DNA of 64,000 bases from positions 361,935 through 425,934 of the forward strand of contig NZ_MPIN01000008.1 in NCBI RefSeq assembly GCF_001887355.1. Direction: 5' to 3'. Position numbers and translations under genes: made by a program. The notes below the pieces were generated by a model. That model searched no databases, had not been told where the DNA came from, and saw only the letters and a list, made by a program, of their open reading frames with translations. Source of the stretch: Cystobacter ferrugineus. GTDB lineage: Bacteria > Myxococcota > Myxococcia > Myxococcales > Myxococcaceae. Below are positions 9,055 to 17,627 of this stretch, piece by piece; within the stretch, counting starts at the first letter, position 1, and every line of letters begins with the position of its first letter.

Positions 9055-9204
9055 TCAGCCGTTCACGTTGCTCTTGCGGACCAGATCGATCTCGGCAGCG
9101 AGTAACTGCTGCGCCCCCATCAGCTTGAGGGTGTCCCCCGGCGAGGAGGAGCGGCTGGCGGCAGAGGCAAGTTGGGGCGGAAGACCACGGTTGTTGATGG
9201 ACAT
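9055..9204 (-). CDS. Small 49-residue protein, unknown
   Basis: ATG 9204 is preceded at a good distance by GGGAG. The 49-residue product starts 'MSINNRGLPPQL', has a Ser/Ala-rich middle, a short amphipathic helix ('LMGAQQLLAAEIDLV') and ends 'RKSNVNG'. There is no signal peptide or Cys. It stands alone between two plus-strand genes. It could be an independent small protein or the leader-like part of a peptide system; nothing next to it supports a maturation pathway. Confidence 0.45.
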   Translation of the reverse strand: MSINNRGLPPQLASAASRSSSPGDTLKLMGAQQLLAAEIDLVRKSNVNG

Positions 9205-9498
9205 GGGAGGCTCCCGAGGTCTGGCTGGAATTGACCACAAGACAGCGCGACAGAAATGTGAGCGCCCACACCAACACTGGAAAATTCCGATTTCCCGCGA
9301 ATCAAGAATCAAGAAGGCGGGTGATTCGTCCTCTCGCGGGCCACATCCAGCGGAAGCGACGGGGAGCCACGGGCGTGGAACGCGCTGCCGGCGGACAGGT
9401 CTTCGAGCCGAAGGGCCGTCACCACGCGGATGAGCTTCACCATGAACAAGGTTGGGTATGGCCCCACTCGTTCTGGATGAGGTAGATGGCAGCGCCGC

Positions 9499-12400
9499 AT
9501 GAGACAACACGAGACAAGACGCGGCACATCCGTTTCAGCGAGCCAGACACTCCGGCGCAGGATCCATGCGGCCTTGATGGTGCTTCTGTATGCGACCGCC
9601 TGCGGCCCTGGCGGCGTGGAGGGGCCAGTCGAGCCGGTGGACCTGGGCCGGACACAGGCCGGCATGGGTTACGCCTCGGCCTTCGACTACAGCGAGGCCA
9701 CGGGCCTGCCGCTGGGCCCCAAGGCCAGCGACTACACCATCGCCCAGCTCGACCCCCTCCTCAAGGCGCGCTACCCCGAGCTCATCACGGCGCTCGTGAA
9801 CCGGCACGGCGATCAGGCCAAGGTCCGGGTGATCGAGTCGTACTCGCGCGACTATCCCGCCTTCCTCAAGGGCGAGCGCCTCTTCCTGCCCACCGCGGAC
9901 GGCGTCCTGGTCCCCCAGACTCCGCCGGTGACCGCGGCCACCCTCCAGGACTCGAACTGCGGCTCCACCCACACCTGCGAGCAGTTCACCGATCCCGGCG
10001 TGAGCACCGAGACACCCAAGGTGCTCCTGCTGCTCGGTTGGGAGGTGGAGGTCGCGGGGCCCGTGTCCACCCAAGGCCAATCGCTGGTCATCGTCTCCGA
10101 GCTGTTCCGCAACAACGGCCACCCGATCTCGACGCGCCCCACCCAATACCTCGGTGAGCGCCCCATGACGCAGGTGGGCACCCGGCAGACTCCCGGTGGC
10201 CGCGATGGCCGCGACGCGGGCGCATTCATTCTCTACACCAACATCGTGGACGGCCTGGACGTCGATGCCACGGGACAGCCAGGAGAGAACGGCGACAACG
10301 GGAAGGATGTCGTGCTGAAGGACGGCAAGGTGCCGCAGTACGAGGTGTCCATCTACAACGACGGGACGTGGTCGCTCAAATGCAACACCAACATCGTGGA
10401 GGAGGACTTCACGCAGCGGCAGACCCCCGGTGGCAATGGAGGCAAGGCCGGCCACGCCGCCGAGGTGCTCTTGAACTACGTCACCTCCAAGCAGCGCTTC
10501 TCCACACCGGAGCTCACCAGCAGCCGGGCGCCCACGGCCTGGGAGTGCTTCAGCAAGCCGGAGCTCTCGTGCAACGACCCCCGGTGCGGCCTCAACCCGT
10601 CGAACGCCATCTGTGACTACCTCAGCGAGGCGGACGGCGACAGGTGCGGCGACGGCATCGACAACGACGCGGACGGGCTCATCGATTGCGCGGATCCGAG
10701 CTGCTCGGAAAACCGCTACGTGGGCAGGTGCGCGACGACCTGGCGCCAGCCCACGACGGTCGAGGCCACGGCGGCGGCCTGCCAGGACGGCATCGACAAC
10801 GACGCGGACGGGCGCGTCGACTGCGATGACAGCACCTGCTCGGGCAACATCGCGTGCGGCGGCGAGGCCTCCGAGGAGGCGTGCCGCGATGGCATCGACA
10901 ACGACCACAACGGACTGCCCGATTGCGAGGACACCAAGTGCTCCCAGTTCATCGCCTGCGGGAACAACTACACGTACTCCACCACCGGTCACGAGGAGGC
11001 CTCCACCGCGGCGTGCTCCAACCAGATGGATGACGACGCGGACGGGTTGACGGACTGCGCCGATCCCGAGTGCAAGTACAACCCGTTCGTGCAGGTGTGT
11101 GGAGGCGAGCGGACGCTCTCCGAGTGCACCGACGGCGTGGACAACGACGGGAATGGCTACCCCGACTGCGGCGACTTCAACTGCCAGGAGAACCCGTATG
11201 TGCTGGTCTGCAATGCCTACCCGCCCAACTTCCTGAGGGAAGCCACGGCCTCCACCTGCACCGACGGCGTGGACAACGACTCCGACAGGTTCATCGACTG
11301 CAATGACTATCAATGCCAGAACAGCCAGCTCGCCAACGCCGTCTGCGGCGTGTTCGAGAACACCCTGGCGCAGTGCAGTGACGGCGTGGACAACGACGGA
11401 GACCGCTCCGTCGACTGCAACGACCCGAACTGCAAGCTCAACCCGTTCTTCGGGGACCTGCTCTGCAACAATACCGTGAAGACCGGCCACACCCCGGTGA
11501 GCCCGCCGATCATCCGGGCCGCCAACTACGCGCCCTCCAGTTTCTCCGCCATGACGGCCAGGGCCGGCTCGGCCGTGGGTGGCAGGGGAGGAGTGGCTGG
11601 CAAGCCGATCATCACTTCCCGCACCGCCCGGCGTGGAGGGTACTGCGACTCCACCGACACCTCCTGCAACCAGACCATCACCCGGGAGTGCGTGCTGGAG
11701 TCACGCTTTCCGGATGGCACGTCCGGGGCCACCGGGAAGACCGCGGCGGTCACCCACAAGACCCTGGGCTCCCGCAGGCGTGTCGACGTGCTGCGCACGC
11801 TGCTCACCCCGAACCAGTGGATCGCGGACACCGCCACGGCGAACACGCTCTTCAAGCGGGGGCAGCTCAAGCAGGCCGCCTTCCTCTACATGGATGGACT
11901 GCTGCGCATGCACGGCGCCCTGGCCCATGAGCAGCTCCACTGCGAAGCGAACCCGACGGACCTCGTGCAGAGGCTCCTGCTGCGCAACACGTGTACGACG
12001 ATCTCCCGCGACACCTTGCGGATGGGCTACCTCAGCCAGGGACAGGACTTCTACGGCACCCCGGTCTCGCCACAGCTCAACCCGCGGGACACCTTCCAGC
12101 GGCTGGAAGAGCGTTTCAACAACACCTTCGAGCTGCTGCAACACAGCCGCACCCGCTACCTGGAGCTCGTCAACGCGGAGCTGACGACCGCGGTGCTCAC
12201 GGCTCAGCAGGCCAGTCTCCAGACCGACATCGACGCGGGCCGCCTGGAGTTGTCGGCCCAGGACCATCGCCTGACGAACGCCCAGCAGGCCCATGACGCG
12301 ATGAACACGGCGCTCACGGCCAAGCAGCAGGAGATGCAGGCAAGGTACCAGGAGATGGTGGAGGTCAAGAATGCTCCCTCCCAGAGCATCTGGTCCTCCC

Positions 12401-13848
12401 TGGGCAGCATCGTCGGCAATGTGGGCGGTCTCGTCCTCAAGGCCTTCGGAGGACAGGTCGCGGAGGCCGGCCTCGGCTTGCTGGGAAGCATCATCTCCGA
12501 CAAATTCAAAAGCGCATTCCTCGGCGAGGCGACGAAGAAGGACCTGAGCAAGCTGACCGAGGCGGAGAAGAACGCGCTGAGGCTGGAGAAGGGGGAGCTC
12601 TTCTCGGTGTTGATGAGCCTCGCGGGCACCGCGGCCGGCTCGGATCCCGTCAAGAAGGCCGCCAAGGAAGGGTTCTCCGGCTACCTCTCGGACCTGGCCA
12701 GCGGGTTCTCGCTCAGTCAGACCGTCGTCAACAGCGCGGTGGATCGGAGCATCCCGGAAGCGGCATACAAGAAGGCGGTCGCCGAGTACGCCGAGCTGAA
12801 GGCCAATCTCGAGAAGGCGAAGCATGAGCTGGCCGCCGCCAGGCTGGACAAGCAAGCCATGGAGCTGCGCATCCGCAGCGCGGAGTCCACGAAGCAGAGC
12901 ATCTCGGACTATCTGACCTACAACGGCTCGCTGACCACGGCCAACCGGCTGTTGCTCGGGCGCCAGGAGTACAACAACTCCATCGCGCTCGCCGAGGAGC
13001 TCACGGCGCTGTACTGGCGGCTCATGCGCCAGGCGCAGTACGCCTTCCTGCCCTTCGACCACACCACGGGGGCGCTCATCCAGAACCCGGGCTGGGAGGT
13101 CAAGGACATCAACCTGGTCAACTCCACGGAGATGAAGCTGCGCTACGAGAACCTGAAGGCGGCGTTCAACGTCTTCACCGGCAGCACCGTCACCTACTAC
13201 CGCCGGGCCGTGGGCAACCCGTTCGTGGCGGCCACGCCGGCGGACCTCAAGTGGCTCTCGAGCCTGGGCCTGTCCCAGACGGCCGCGCGCCTGTACCGCA
13301 TCCAGGTGACCCCGGAGGAGCTGCGCTCCGACGCGAGGCTGCGCAACCTCAAGAACCACCGGCTCAAGGACGTCCGCTTCAACATCGTGCGGCAGGACGG
13401 CACGAGCAGCACGGCCCCCGTGGGCTTCGTGGCGAGAGATGGCACGGACCGCTTCATCGTCGGCCCACCGGCGCTGGAGAACCCGCCCAAACTGCTGGAC
13501 TTCGACCTGGTGACACGCGACCTGTACCCGACGGGGAGCACACGCAGCGCGCTCCACTATCAGCAGATCGACCTGTGCACCTCGGCGCCTCCCACATGCG
13601 ACCTGGCGAATCCGACCACGTGCCGCACGGGTTTCGAAACCCAGCCGGACGAGCTTCCGGACGTGGTGGAGACGTGCAGCATCAACCGGGGGACCAGCAG
13701 CGTGCCAGACTCGGCGGCGACAGTGACGTTCTTCGACCGCAGCCTGGTGGGTGAGTGGGTCCTGATCCTGCCCGAGGACTCCTACGGGATGCTCGGCCCC
13801 ATCCAGGCAGTGGAGCTCGAGTTCGTCGCCGTGGGCGGCAACTTCTAG
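9499..13848 (+). CDS. Giant lipoprotein with seven acidic Cys repeats and a helical C-terminal half
   Basis: 1449 residues. The N-terminus 'TLRRRIHAALMVLLYATAC' is a lipoprotein signal with Cys35. Residues ~50-370 are an unrecognised globular part with glycine-rich turns ('GRDGRDAGAF', 'GQPGENGDNG'). Residues ~380-655 hold seven repeats of the type C-x-D-G-V/I-D-N-D-x-D/N-G-x5-C, each with paired Cys and a calcium-like Asp loop. After a linker comes a long alpha-helical region: coiled coils at ~880-955 and ~1090-1145 flanking a Gly/Ala/Leu hydrophobic stretch (~967-1004). The last 250 residues look beta-rich. It is exported and probably cell-surface; function unknown. The helical-hydrophobic-helical order is loosely like a pore-forming shaft. 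Confidence 0.8.
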   Translation: MRQHETRRGTSVSASQTLRRRIHAALMVLLYATACGPGGVEGPVEPVDLGRTQAGMGYASAFDYSEATGLPLGPKASDYTIAQLDPLLKARYPELITALVNRHGDQAKVRVIESYSRDYPAFLKGERLFLPTADGVLVPQTPPVTAATLQDSNCGSTHTCEQFTDPGVSTETPKVLLLLGWEVEVAGPVSTQGQSLVIVSELFRNNGHPISTRPTQYLGERPMTQVGTRQTPGGRDGRDAGAFILYTNIVDGLDVDATGQPGENGDNGKDVVLKDGKVPQYEVSIYNDGTWSLKCNTNIVEEDFTQRQTPGGNGGKAGHAAEVLLNYVTSKQRFSTPELTSSRAPTAWECFSKPELSCNDPRCGLNPSNAICDYLSEADGDRCGDGIDNDADGLIDCADPSCSENRYVGRCATTWRQPTTVEATAAACQDGIDNDADGRVDCDDSTCSGNIACGGEASEEACRDGIDNDHNGLPDCEDTKCSQFIACGNNYTYSTTGHEEASTAACSNQMDDDADGLTDCADPECKYNPFVQVCGGERTLSECTDGVDNDGNGYPDCGDFNCQENPYVLVCNAYPPNFLREATASTCTDGVDNDSDRFIDCNDYQCQNSQLANAVCGVFENTLAQCSDGVDNDGDRSVDCNDPNCKLNPFFGDLLCNNTVKTGHTPVSPPIIRAANYAPSSFSAMTARAGSAVGGRGGVAGKPIITSRTARRGGYCDSTDTSCNQTITRECVLESRFPDGTSGATGKTAAVTHKTLGSRRRVDVLRTLLTPNQWIADTATANTLFKRGQLKQAAFLYMDGLLRMHGALAHEQLHCEANPTDLVQRLLLRNTCTTISRDTLRMGYLSQGQDFYGTPVSPQLNPRDTFQRLEERFNNTFELLQHSRTRYLELVNAELTTAVLTAQQASLQTDIDAGRLELSAQDHRLTNAQQAHDAMNTALTAKQQEMQARYQEMVEVKNAPSQSIWSSLGSIVGNVGGLVLKAFGGQVAEAGLGLLGSIISDKFKSAFLGEATKKDLSKLTEAEKNALRLEKGELFSVLMSLAGTAAGSDPVKKAAKEGFSGYLSDLASGFSLSQTVVNSAVDRSIPEAAYKKAVAEYAELKANLEKAKHELAAARLDKQAMELRIRSAESTKQSISDYLTYNGSLTTANRLLLGRQEYNNSIALAEELTALYWRLMRQAQYAFLPFDHTTGALIQNPGWEVKDINLVNSTEMKLRYENLKAAFNVFTGSTVTYYRRAVGNPFVAATPADLKWLSSLGLSQTAARLYRIQVTPEELRSDARLRNLKNHRLKDVRFNIVRQDGTSSTAPVGFVARDGTDRFIVGPPALENPPKLLDFDLVTRDLYPTGSTRSALHYQQIDLCTSAPPTCDLANPTTCRTGFETQPDELPDVVETCSINRGTSSVPDSAATVTFFDRSLVGEWVLILPEDSYGMLGPIQAVELEFVAVGGNF

Positions 13849-13864
13849 AGCAACCTCCACCACA

Positions 13865-13904
13865 CCGGCGGGGCATGCCCACCTTCCGGGCATGTCCCCG
13901 CCGG
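13865..13904 (+). terminator. Hairpin after the giant lipoprotein gene
   Basis: CCGGCGGGG + CATGCCC (13865-13880) pairs with GGGCATG + CCCCGCCGG (13888-13904) with one bulged T, giving a 16-bp stem and a 7-base loop 16 bp after the stop codon. The tail is CTCTCTCCT rather than a T-run, so termination may be partial or Rho-assisted. Confidence 0.6.
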
Positions 13905-13929
13905 CTCTCTCCTGCTAAAGGATCAGCTC

Positions 13930-14382
13930 ATGCGCGAATGGAATCTCCCTTGGGAAGGTGGATGCCGCTGCGGACAGGTGCGGCTCCGGATCAGTGCACC
14001 GCCGCTGCTCACCATGGCCTGCCACTGCACGGGCTGCCAGCGGATGAGCGCCAGCGCCTTCTCCTTGAGTGCCGCCATCCCCAGTGAAGGGTTCCTGGTC
14101 ACGAAAGGAGAGCCCGTGATTGGCGGCCTCCACGGCGCACACCGGCATTATTTCTGTCCGTACTGCATGAGCTGGATGTTCACACGGCCCGACGGCATCG
14201 ACACGTTCGTCAACCTTCGCGCGACGATGCTCGACGATCCCCGCTGGTTCACCCCATTCATCGAAACGTGGACGAGCGAGAAGCTGCCCTGGGCGACCAC
14301 GCCCGCGGTCCACAGCTTCGAGAAGCTGCCCGCTTTCGACGACCTCAAAGGGCTGACGGAAGAGTACGCGCGACAATCATGA
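13930..14382 (+). CDS. GFA/CENP-V family zinc protein
   Basis: 150 residues. Zinc ligands of the glutathione-dependent formaldehyde-activating (GFA) fold are all present: Cys12 and Cys14 in 'GGCRCG', Cys31, Cys33 and Cys36 in 'ACHCTGCQ', and Cys76 and Cys79 in 'FCPYCMSW'. The name of the family comes from Gfa, but most members lack proven formaldehyde chemistry. It is soluble, with no signal peptide. It follows the giant lipoprotein gene behind a hairpin and is convergent with the methyltransferase gene. Confidence 0.88.
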   Translation: MREWNLPWEGGCRCGQVRLRISAPPLLTMACHCTGCQRMSASAFSLSAAIPSEGFLVTKGEPVIGGLHGAHRHYFCPYCMSWMFTRPDGIDTFVNLRATMLDDPRWFTPFIETWTSEKLPWATTPAVHSFEKLPAFDDLKGLTEEYARQS

Positions 14383-14444
14383 CCCGGGCGACCCCGAGGC
14401 AACGCACGGGCGGCGGCGCGTTCAATCGCTTGCAGGACCCAGGG

Positions 14445-15659
14445 TCAGTCTGCCCTCGACGCGATGAGGGCGATGTTGCGTGGGGACAGGCGCGGTTCGA
14501 AGACCTGCAGGAGCTCGACCTGAAAGCCCATCTCCTCGAGGAGGAGCGCGCGATCGAGCAGAATCACGATCTCCAGGGCCCTCGCGAAGCGATCCCTCAG
14601 CAGATGACAGAGGAAGATGCGCCTCGTCTCGGGGCGAGCGGACGATTCAAAGGAATTCAGCTCGGCATCCGTCATGCCGACATCGAGTTGCAGGCGCTCC
14701 AGGCGATCACGCGCGTAGACAGCGAAACTCCCGGCATAGAGCGCCTTGGGTGCATCCCCCGCCCGCACGAAGCCAAGAGCGGGAAACGTCCGTCTCAGCA
14801 GGAGATCGAGCGCGAACCGTTGCTCGTTGACGCGTCTCATCAGCGCGAACTCAGCCTCGGTCTTGCGGTGTCGTCCACGCGTCGCCAGGAACAGGGCACG
14901 TCGGGTGATGGGAAGTGCATGCGCCTTCCCGAAGTGGGAGACAGGGTAGTCTCGTGCGGCATCCATCTGGTCGTAGCAGCAGCCAAAGTTCAGGAGGAGT
15001 CCTGCCTTCTGGCTCTTGCGGATCTGCGTCAGCGCGAGCGCCCCGCAGGTGTGTAGACCGATCGAGACCCGGTCCTGACCGGAAAAGAGCGGATCAATCT
15101 CGCCCTGCGGCCCGTCTTCGACGGAGGAGTGGATGAAACACAGCTTTTCCCGCGGCAGGGTCCGGGCCCTTCGCAGCCAGTCTCGGCCTTTCTCCTGCAA
15201 AGCGGCATCACGATCGATGCTGTGGAAGGTCCAATCGAAGGTCCGGACACAGAGACGAGCGAGATGTCCCATGCCACCACCGATGTCGACCGCCTGACGA
15301 ATCGCCTTTGTCCTCGGCCCGAGCAGGGCGAGGACTCGCTCGATCTCATGGACTTTCTTGGCATTGAGTCCCTGCGCGTCCGCGGTCGCCAGACGTTGAA
15401 CGCCTTCATGCCAGGGCAGCGCTGTCAGTTCACGAAGAGCGAGCACGAGCGAATTCAGCGACCGGGGAGGCTCACCTGGAAGCTCCCCATGATCCAGCAT
15501 CCTTTCGCCCTCTTCGTCGAGTGATTCAGCGTAGGACAACCAGGATTCGAGATAAGCGGCTCCGGACTCCGGCCAGTTCTGGAGGATGGAACGCGACCAG
15601 AGCTCGGACCACGGCCTGAGTAGATCGGTGAGCGCTTTCAGTCGATCTTGAAGGTTCAT
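14445..15659 (-). CDS. METTL25/RRNAD1-like methyltransferase
   Basis: 404 residues from ATG 15659, which has GGAG just upstream; a GTG start at 15674 would add five residues. The SAM-binding motif I is 'VDIGGGMGHLAR' (~124-135), and later come 'GLHTCGAL' and 'NFGCCYDQM', a combination typical of the METTL25/RRNAD1 group, a family with eukaryotic and scattered bacterial members. The N-terminal ~110 residues are helical. The substrate is unknown; some relatives act on RNA or ribosomal protein. It is transcribed away from the EF-Tu-like gene. Confidence 0.8.
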   Translation of the reverse strand: MNLQDRLKALTDLLRPWSELWSRSILQNWPESGAAYLESWLSYAESLDEEGERMLDHGELPGEPPRSLNSLVLALRELTALPWHEGVQRLATADAQGLNAKKVHEIERVLALLGPRTKAIRQAVDIGGGMGHLARLCVRTFDWTFHSIDRDAALQEKGRDWLRRARTLPREKLCFIHSSVEDGPQGEIDPLFSGQDRVSIGLHTCGALALTQIRKSQKAGLLLNFGCCYDQMDAARDYPVSHFGKAHALPITRRALFLATRGRHRKTEAEFALMRRVNEQRFALDLLLRRTFPALGFVRAGDAPKALYAGSFAVYARDRLERLQLDVGMTDAELNSFESSARPETRRIFLCHLLRDRFARALEIVILLDRALLLEEMGFQVELLQVFEPRLSPRNIALIASRAD

Positions 15660-16043
15660 CCTACTCCACTTCACTCACCACGAACGAGCACCCCAATACA
15701 GGCCGCGTATCCCGCGAGACGGAAAAAGTACAGGGGGGATGGGCGGCGGGGATCGCGAGTGTCACTCACGGGCAGTTACACGCCCTGAGCCGGATTGAAC
15801 CCACCCCCTCGTGGCGACCGAGTTCTGCGGATAGCGGGATGATGGAGGCCATGGCGTGTCAGTTCCGGTGGACCCGTGCGTCCTTGCTCCCTGGATACAC
15901 CTTTTCCTTTCGACGGCCATGACCTCCTTCGCGCCCACGTCATCAGTCTCAGTCTCAGCGGCGACCCGCTCGTCGCGAGACCCGCGTGTGCGGCGCGAGG
16001 TGGCGCTCTGACCGGCTGAGTCCGTCAACGCCTCCCCCGTCCG
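15660..16043 (+). other. Long leader/intergenic region upstream of the EF-Tu paralogue
   Basis: There is no convincing gene on either strand. A short plus-strand reading frame from ATG 15840 (alternative ATG 15852) ends at a TGA near 15921 and would make a peptide of 23-27 residues. It could be a leader peptide because a perfect intrinsic terminator follows it, but no run of a single regulatory codon is present. I see no tRNA fold. The promoter of the minus-strand methyltransferase must lie at the left end. Confidence 0.4.
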
Positions 16044-16082
16044 ACCCCTCGGGCCCGCGTGGCTCGAGGGGTTTTTCTTTTT
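16044..16082 (+). terminator. Strong intrinsic terminator 49 bp before the EF-Tu-like gene
   Basis: Positions 16044-16055 pair with 16061-16072 in a 12-bp stem (one G-U pair) with a 5-base loop, and are followed at once by TTTTTCTTTTT. This is the only textbook Rho-independent terminator I found in the window. No plus-strand gene ends upstream of it: the previous gene runs the other way. It therefore terminates either an unrecognised plus-strand RNA or the leader of the downstream gene (attenuation). Confidence 0.8.
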
Positions 16083-16130
16083 CCAGCGCTTCACTCGGGC
16101 CGGCCCGGCCCACAACCAAGGAGCACTCCC

Positions 16131-17306
16131 ATGGGCACCAAGACGCACGTCAACGTTGGCACCATCGGCCACGTGGATCACGGCAAGACGACCCTCACCG
16201 CCGCCCTCACCCAGGTGATGGCCGCGCTGCATGGTGGCAAGGGCCTCGGCTACGACCAGATCGACAGCGCGCCCGAGGAGCGGGCCCGCGGCATCACCAT
16301 CAACATCACCCATGTCGAGTACGAGTCGGCCACGCGTCACTACGCCCACATCGACTGCCCCGGGCACGCGGACTACGTGAAGAACATGATCACCGGCGCA
16401 TCCCAGATGGATGGGGCCATCCTGCTGGTGGACGGCTCGCAGGGGCCGCAGCCGCAGACGCGGGAGCACATCCTCCTGGCCCACCAGGTGGGCGTGGAGC
16501 GCATGGTCGTGTTCATCAACAAGGTGGACGTGGCGGACCCGGAGCTGCTCGGGCTGGTGGAGCTCGAGACGCTGGAGCTGTTGGCGGCCCACGGCTACGC
16601 GGACGTGCCGGTGGTGAAGGGCTCGGCACTCGAGGCACTCGAGGCCGTCACGGCCGGGCGCGTGGAGGACGAGGCCACGCGCTGCATCCGTGCGCTGGTG
16701 GACGCGCTCGACAGGCACATTCCGGACCCGGTGCGGGACTACACCTCGCCGTTCCTGATGCCCATCGAGGACGTCTTCACCATCTCGGGGCGCGGCACGG
16801 TGGTGACGGGCCGCATCCAGCGCGGGGTGCTCACGGCGGGGGCGGCGGTGGAGCTGGTGGGGCTGGGCGGGCCGGAGACGCGGGAGGTGGTGGTCACCAG
16901 CATCGAGTCCTTCCACCGCCAGTGCCCCGAGGCCCGCACGGGTGAGAACGTGGGGTTGTTGCTGCGCGGTCTCAAGCGCGAGGAGGTGGCTCGTGGCCAG
17001 GTGCTCTGCGCCCCGGGCTCCATCCACCCGCACGCCGCCGGGGAGGCCGAGCTGTACGTGCTCTCCGCGGGTGAGGGGGGCCGCCACACGGCGTTCGGCA
17101 CGGGGTACACGCCGCAGTTCTTCTTCGGGAGTACGGACGTGACGGGGACGATCGAGGTGAAGGGCGAGGGGCTCGTGGAGCCAGGGGGCCGGGCCCAGGT
17201 GGGCTTCCGCCTGCTCCATCCCATCGGCGTGGAGCCGGGCATGCGCTTCGCCATCCGTGAGGGTGGCAAGACGATTGGCGCCGGGGTCGTCACCGCCGTG
17301 AGGTGA
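16131..17306 (+). CDS. Divergent elongation factor Tu paralogue
   Basis: 391 residues from ATG 16131, with AAGGAG upstream. GTPase motifs are intact: 'GHVDHGKT' (13-20), 'DCPGHADYV', 'NKVD', and switch I '[17 protein letters not shown]'. Domain II starts '[16 protein letters not shown]' and domain III ends '[13 protein letters not shown]', so it is full length. It is clearly not a standard housekeeping Tu: the N-terminus lacks the usual 'AKEKFxRxKP', 'VSAxDGPMPQ' is '[10 protein letters not shown]', and 'PQFYFRTTDVTG' is '[12 protein letters not shown]' (Gly333). No rpsJ, rplJ, fusA or tRNA cluster is beside it. Probable role: conditional or antibiotic-insensitive Tu, or delivery of a subset of aminoacyl-tRNAs; unproven. 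Confidence 0.85.
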   Translation: MGTKTHVNVGTIGHVDHGKTTLTAALTQVMAALHGGKGLGYDQIDSAPEERARGITINITHVEYESATRHYAHIDCPGHADYVKNMITGASQMDGAILLVDGSQGPQPQTREHILLAHQVGVERMVVFINKVDVADPELLGLVELETLELLAAHGYADVPVVKGSALEALEAVTAGRVEDEATRCIRALVDALDRHIPDPVRDYTSPFLMPIEDVFTISGRGTVVTGRIQRGVLTAGAAVELVGLGGPETREVVVTSIESFHRQCPEARTGENVGLLLRGLKREEVARGQVLCAPGSIHPHAAGEAELYVLSAGEGGRHTAFGTGYTPQFFFGSTDVTGTIEVKGEGLVEPGGRAQVGFRLLHPIGVEPGMRFAIREGGKTIGAGVVTAVR

Positions 17307-17323
17307 GACCGAGGACGTGAGGA

Positions 17324-17351
17324 GCGCCGCTTCCGGAGACGGGGGCGGCGC
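17324..17351 (+). terminator. Hairpin after the EF-Tu paralogue
   Basis: GCGCCGC (17324-17330) pairs with GCGGCGC (17345-17351), 18 bp after the stop. The following bases CCTTGTC are only weakly T-rich, so this is a likely but not certain terminator. Confidence 0.5.
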
Positions 17352-17627
17352 CCTTGTCATGCCCGTGTCAGGCCACCGGGACAGGTGCGTCCATGCGCGG
17401 TGGGGAGTCCTCTCCAGCGCCCGTGGACATCGGTCCGGGGGTGTTCTGGGTTCGGGGTCTCCCCTTTCCTGGAAGCTCCAAGAGCCGGGGTTCAACTCCC
17501 CAACGGAAGCTCCGGGAGCCAGCGCCTTTCGAGGCGCACCGTGCGGAACGGCCATGCGGGTGAAGAGCCCCCGCCGCGCCACCGGGGCTCCCGGAGCCGA
17601 CGTCTTTGGCTGAACGAGGTAGGACCG
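17352..17627 (+). other. Structured intergenic region with a tRNA T-arm-like hairpin and a UUCG hairpin
   Basis: No gene is seen. GGGG-TTCAACT-CCCC (17487-17501) has the size and loop sequence of a tRNA/tmRNA T-arm. It is bracketed by direct copies of GGAAGCTCC (17471-17479, 17505-17513). Just after it, GCGCCT-TTCG-AGGCGC (17522-17537) is a perfect UUCG tetraloop hairpin. I could not build a D-arm, anticodon arm or acceptor stem, so it is not an intact tRNA; it may be a relic or a structured leader of the next gene. Confidence 0.4.

Noticed and set aside
11000-11500. Possible tandem DNA repeat (minisatellite) in the giant lipoprotein
   Set aside because: The repeats are at protein level (Cys/Asp motif) and differ in DNA sequence and spacing, so they are ancient domain duplications.
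15780-15830. Possible minus-strand tRNA: GGTTCAATCC resembles a T-loop
   Set aside because: The flanking bases do not pair as a T-stem and no acceptor or anticodon arm can be formed.
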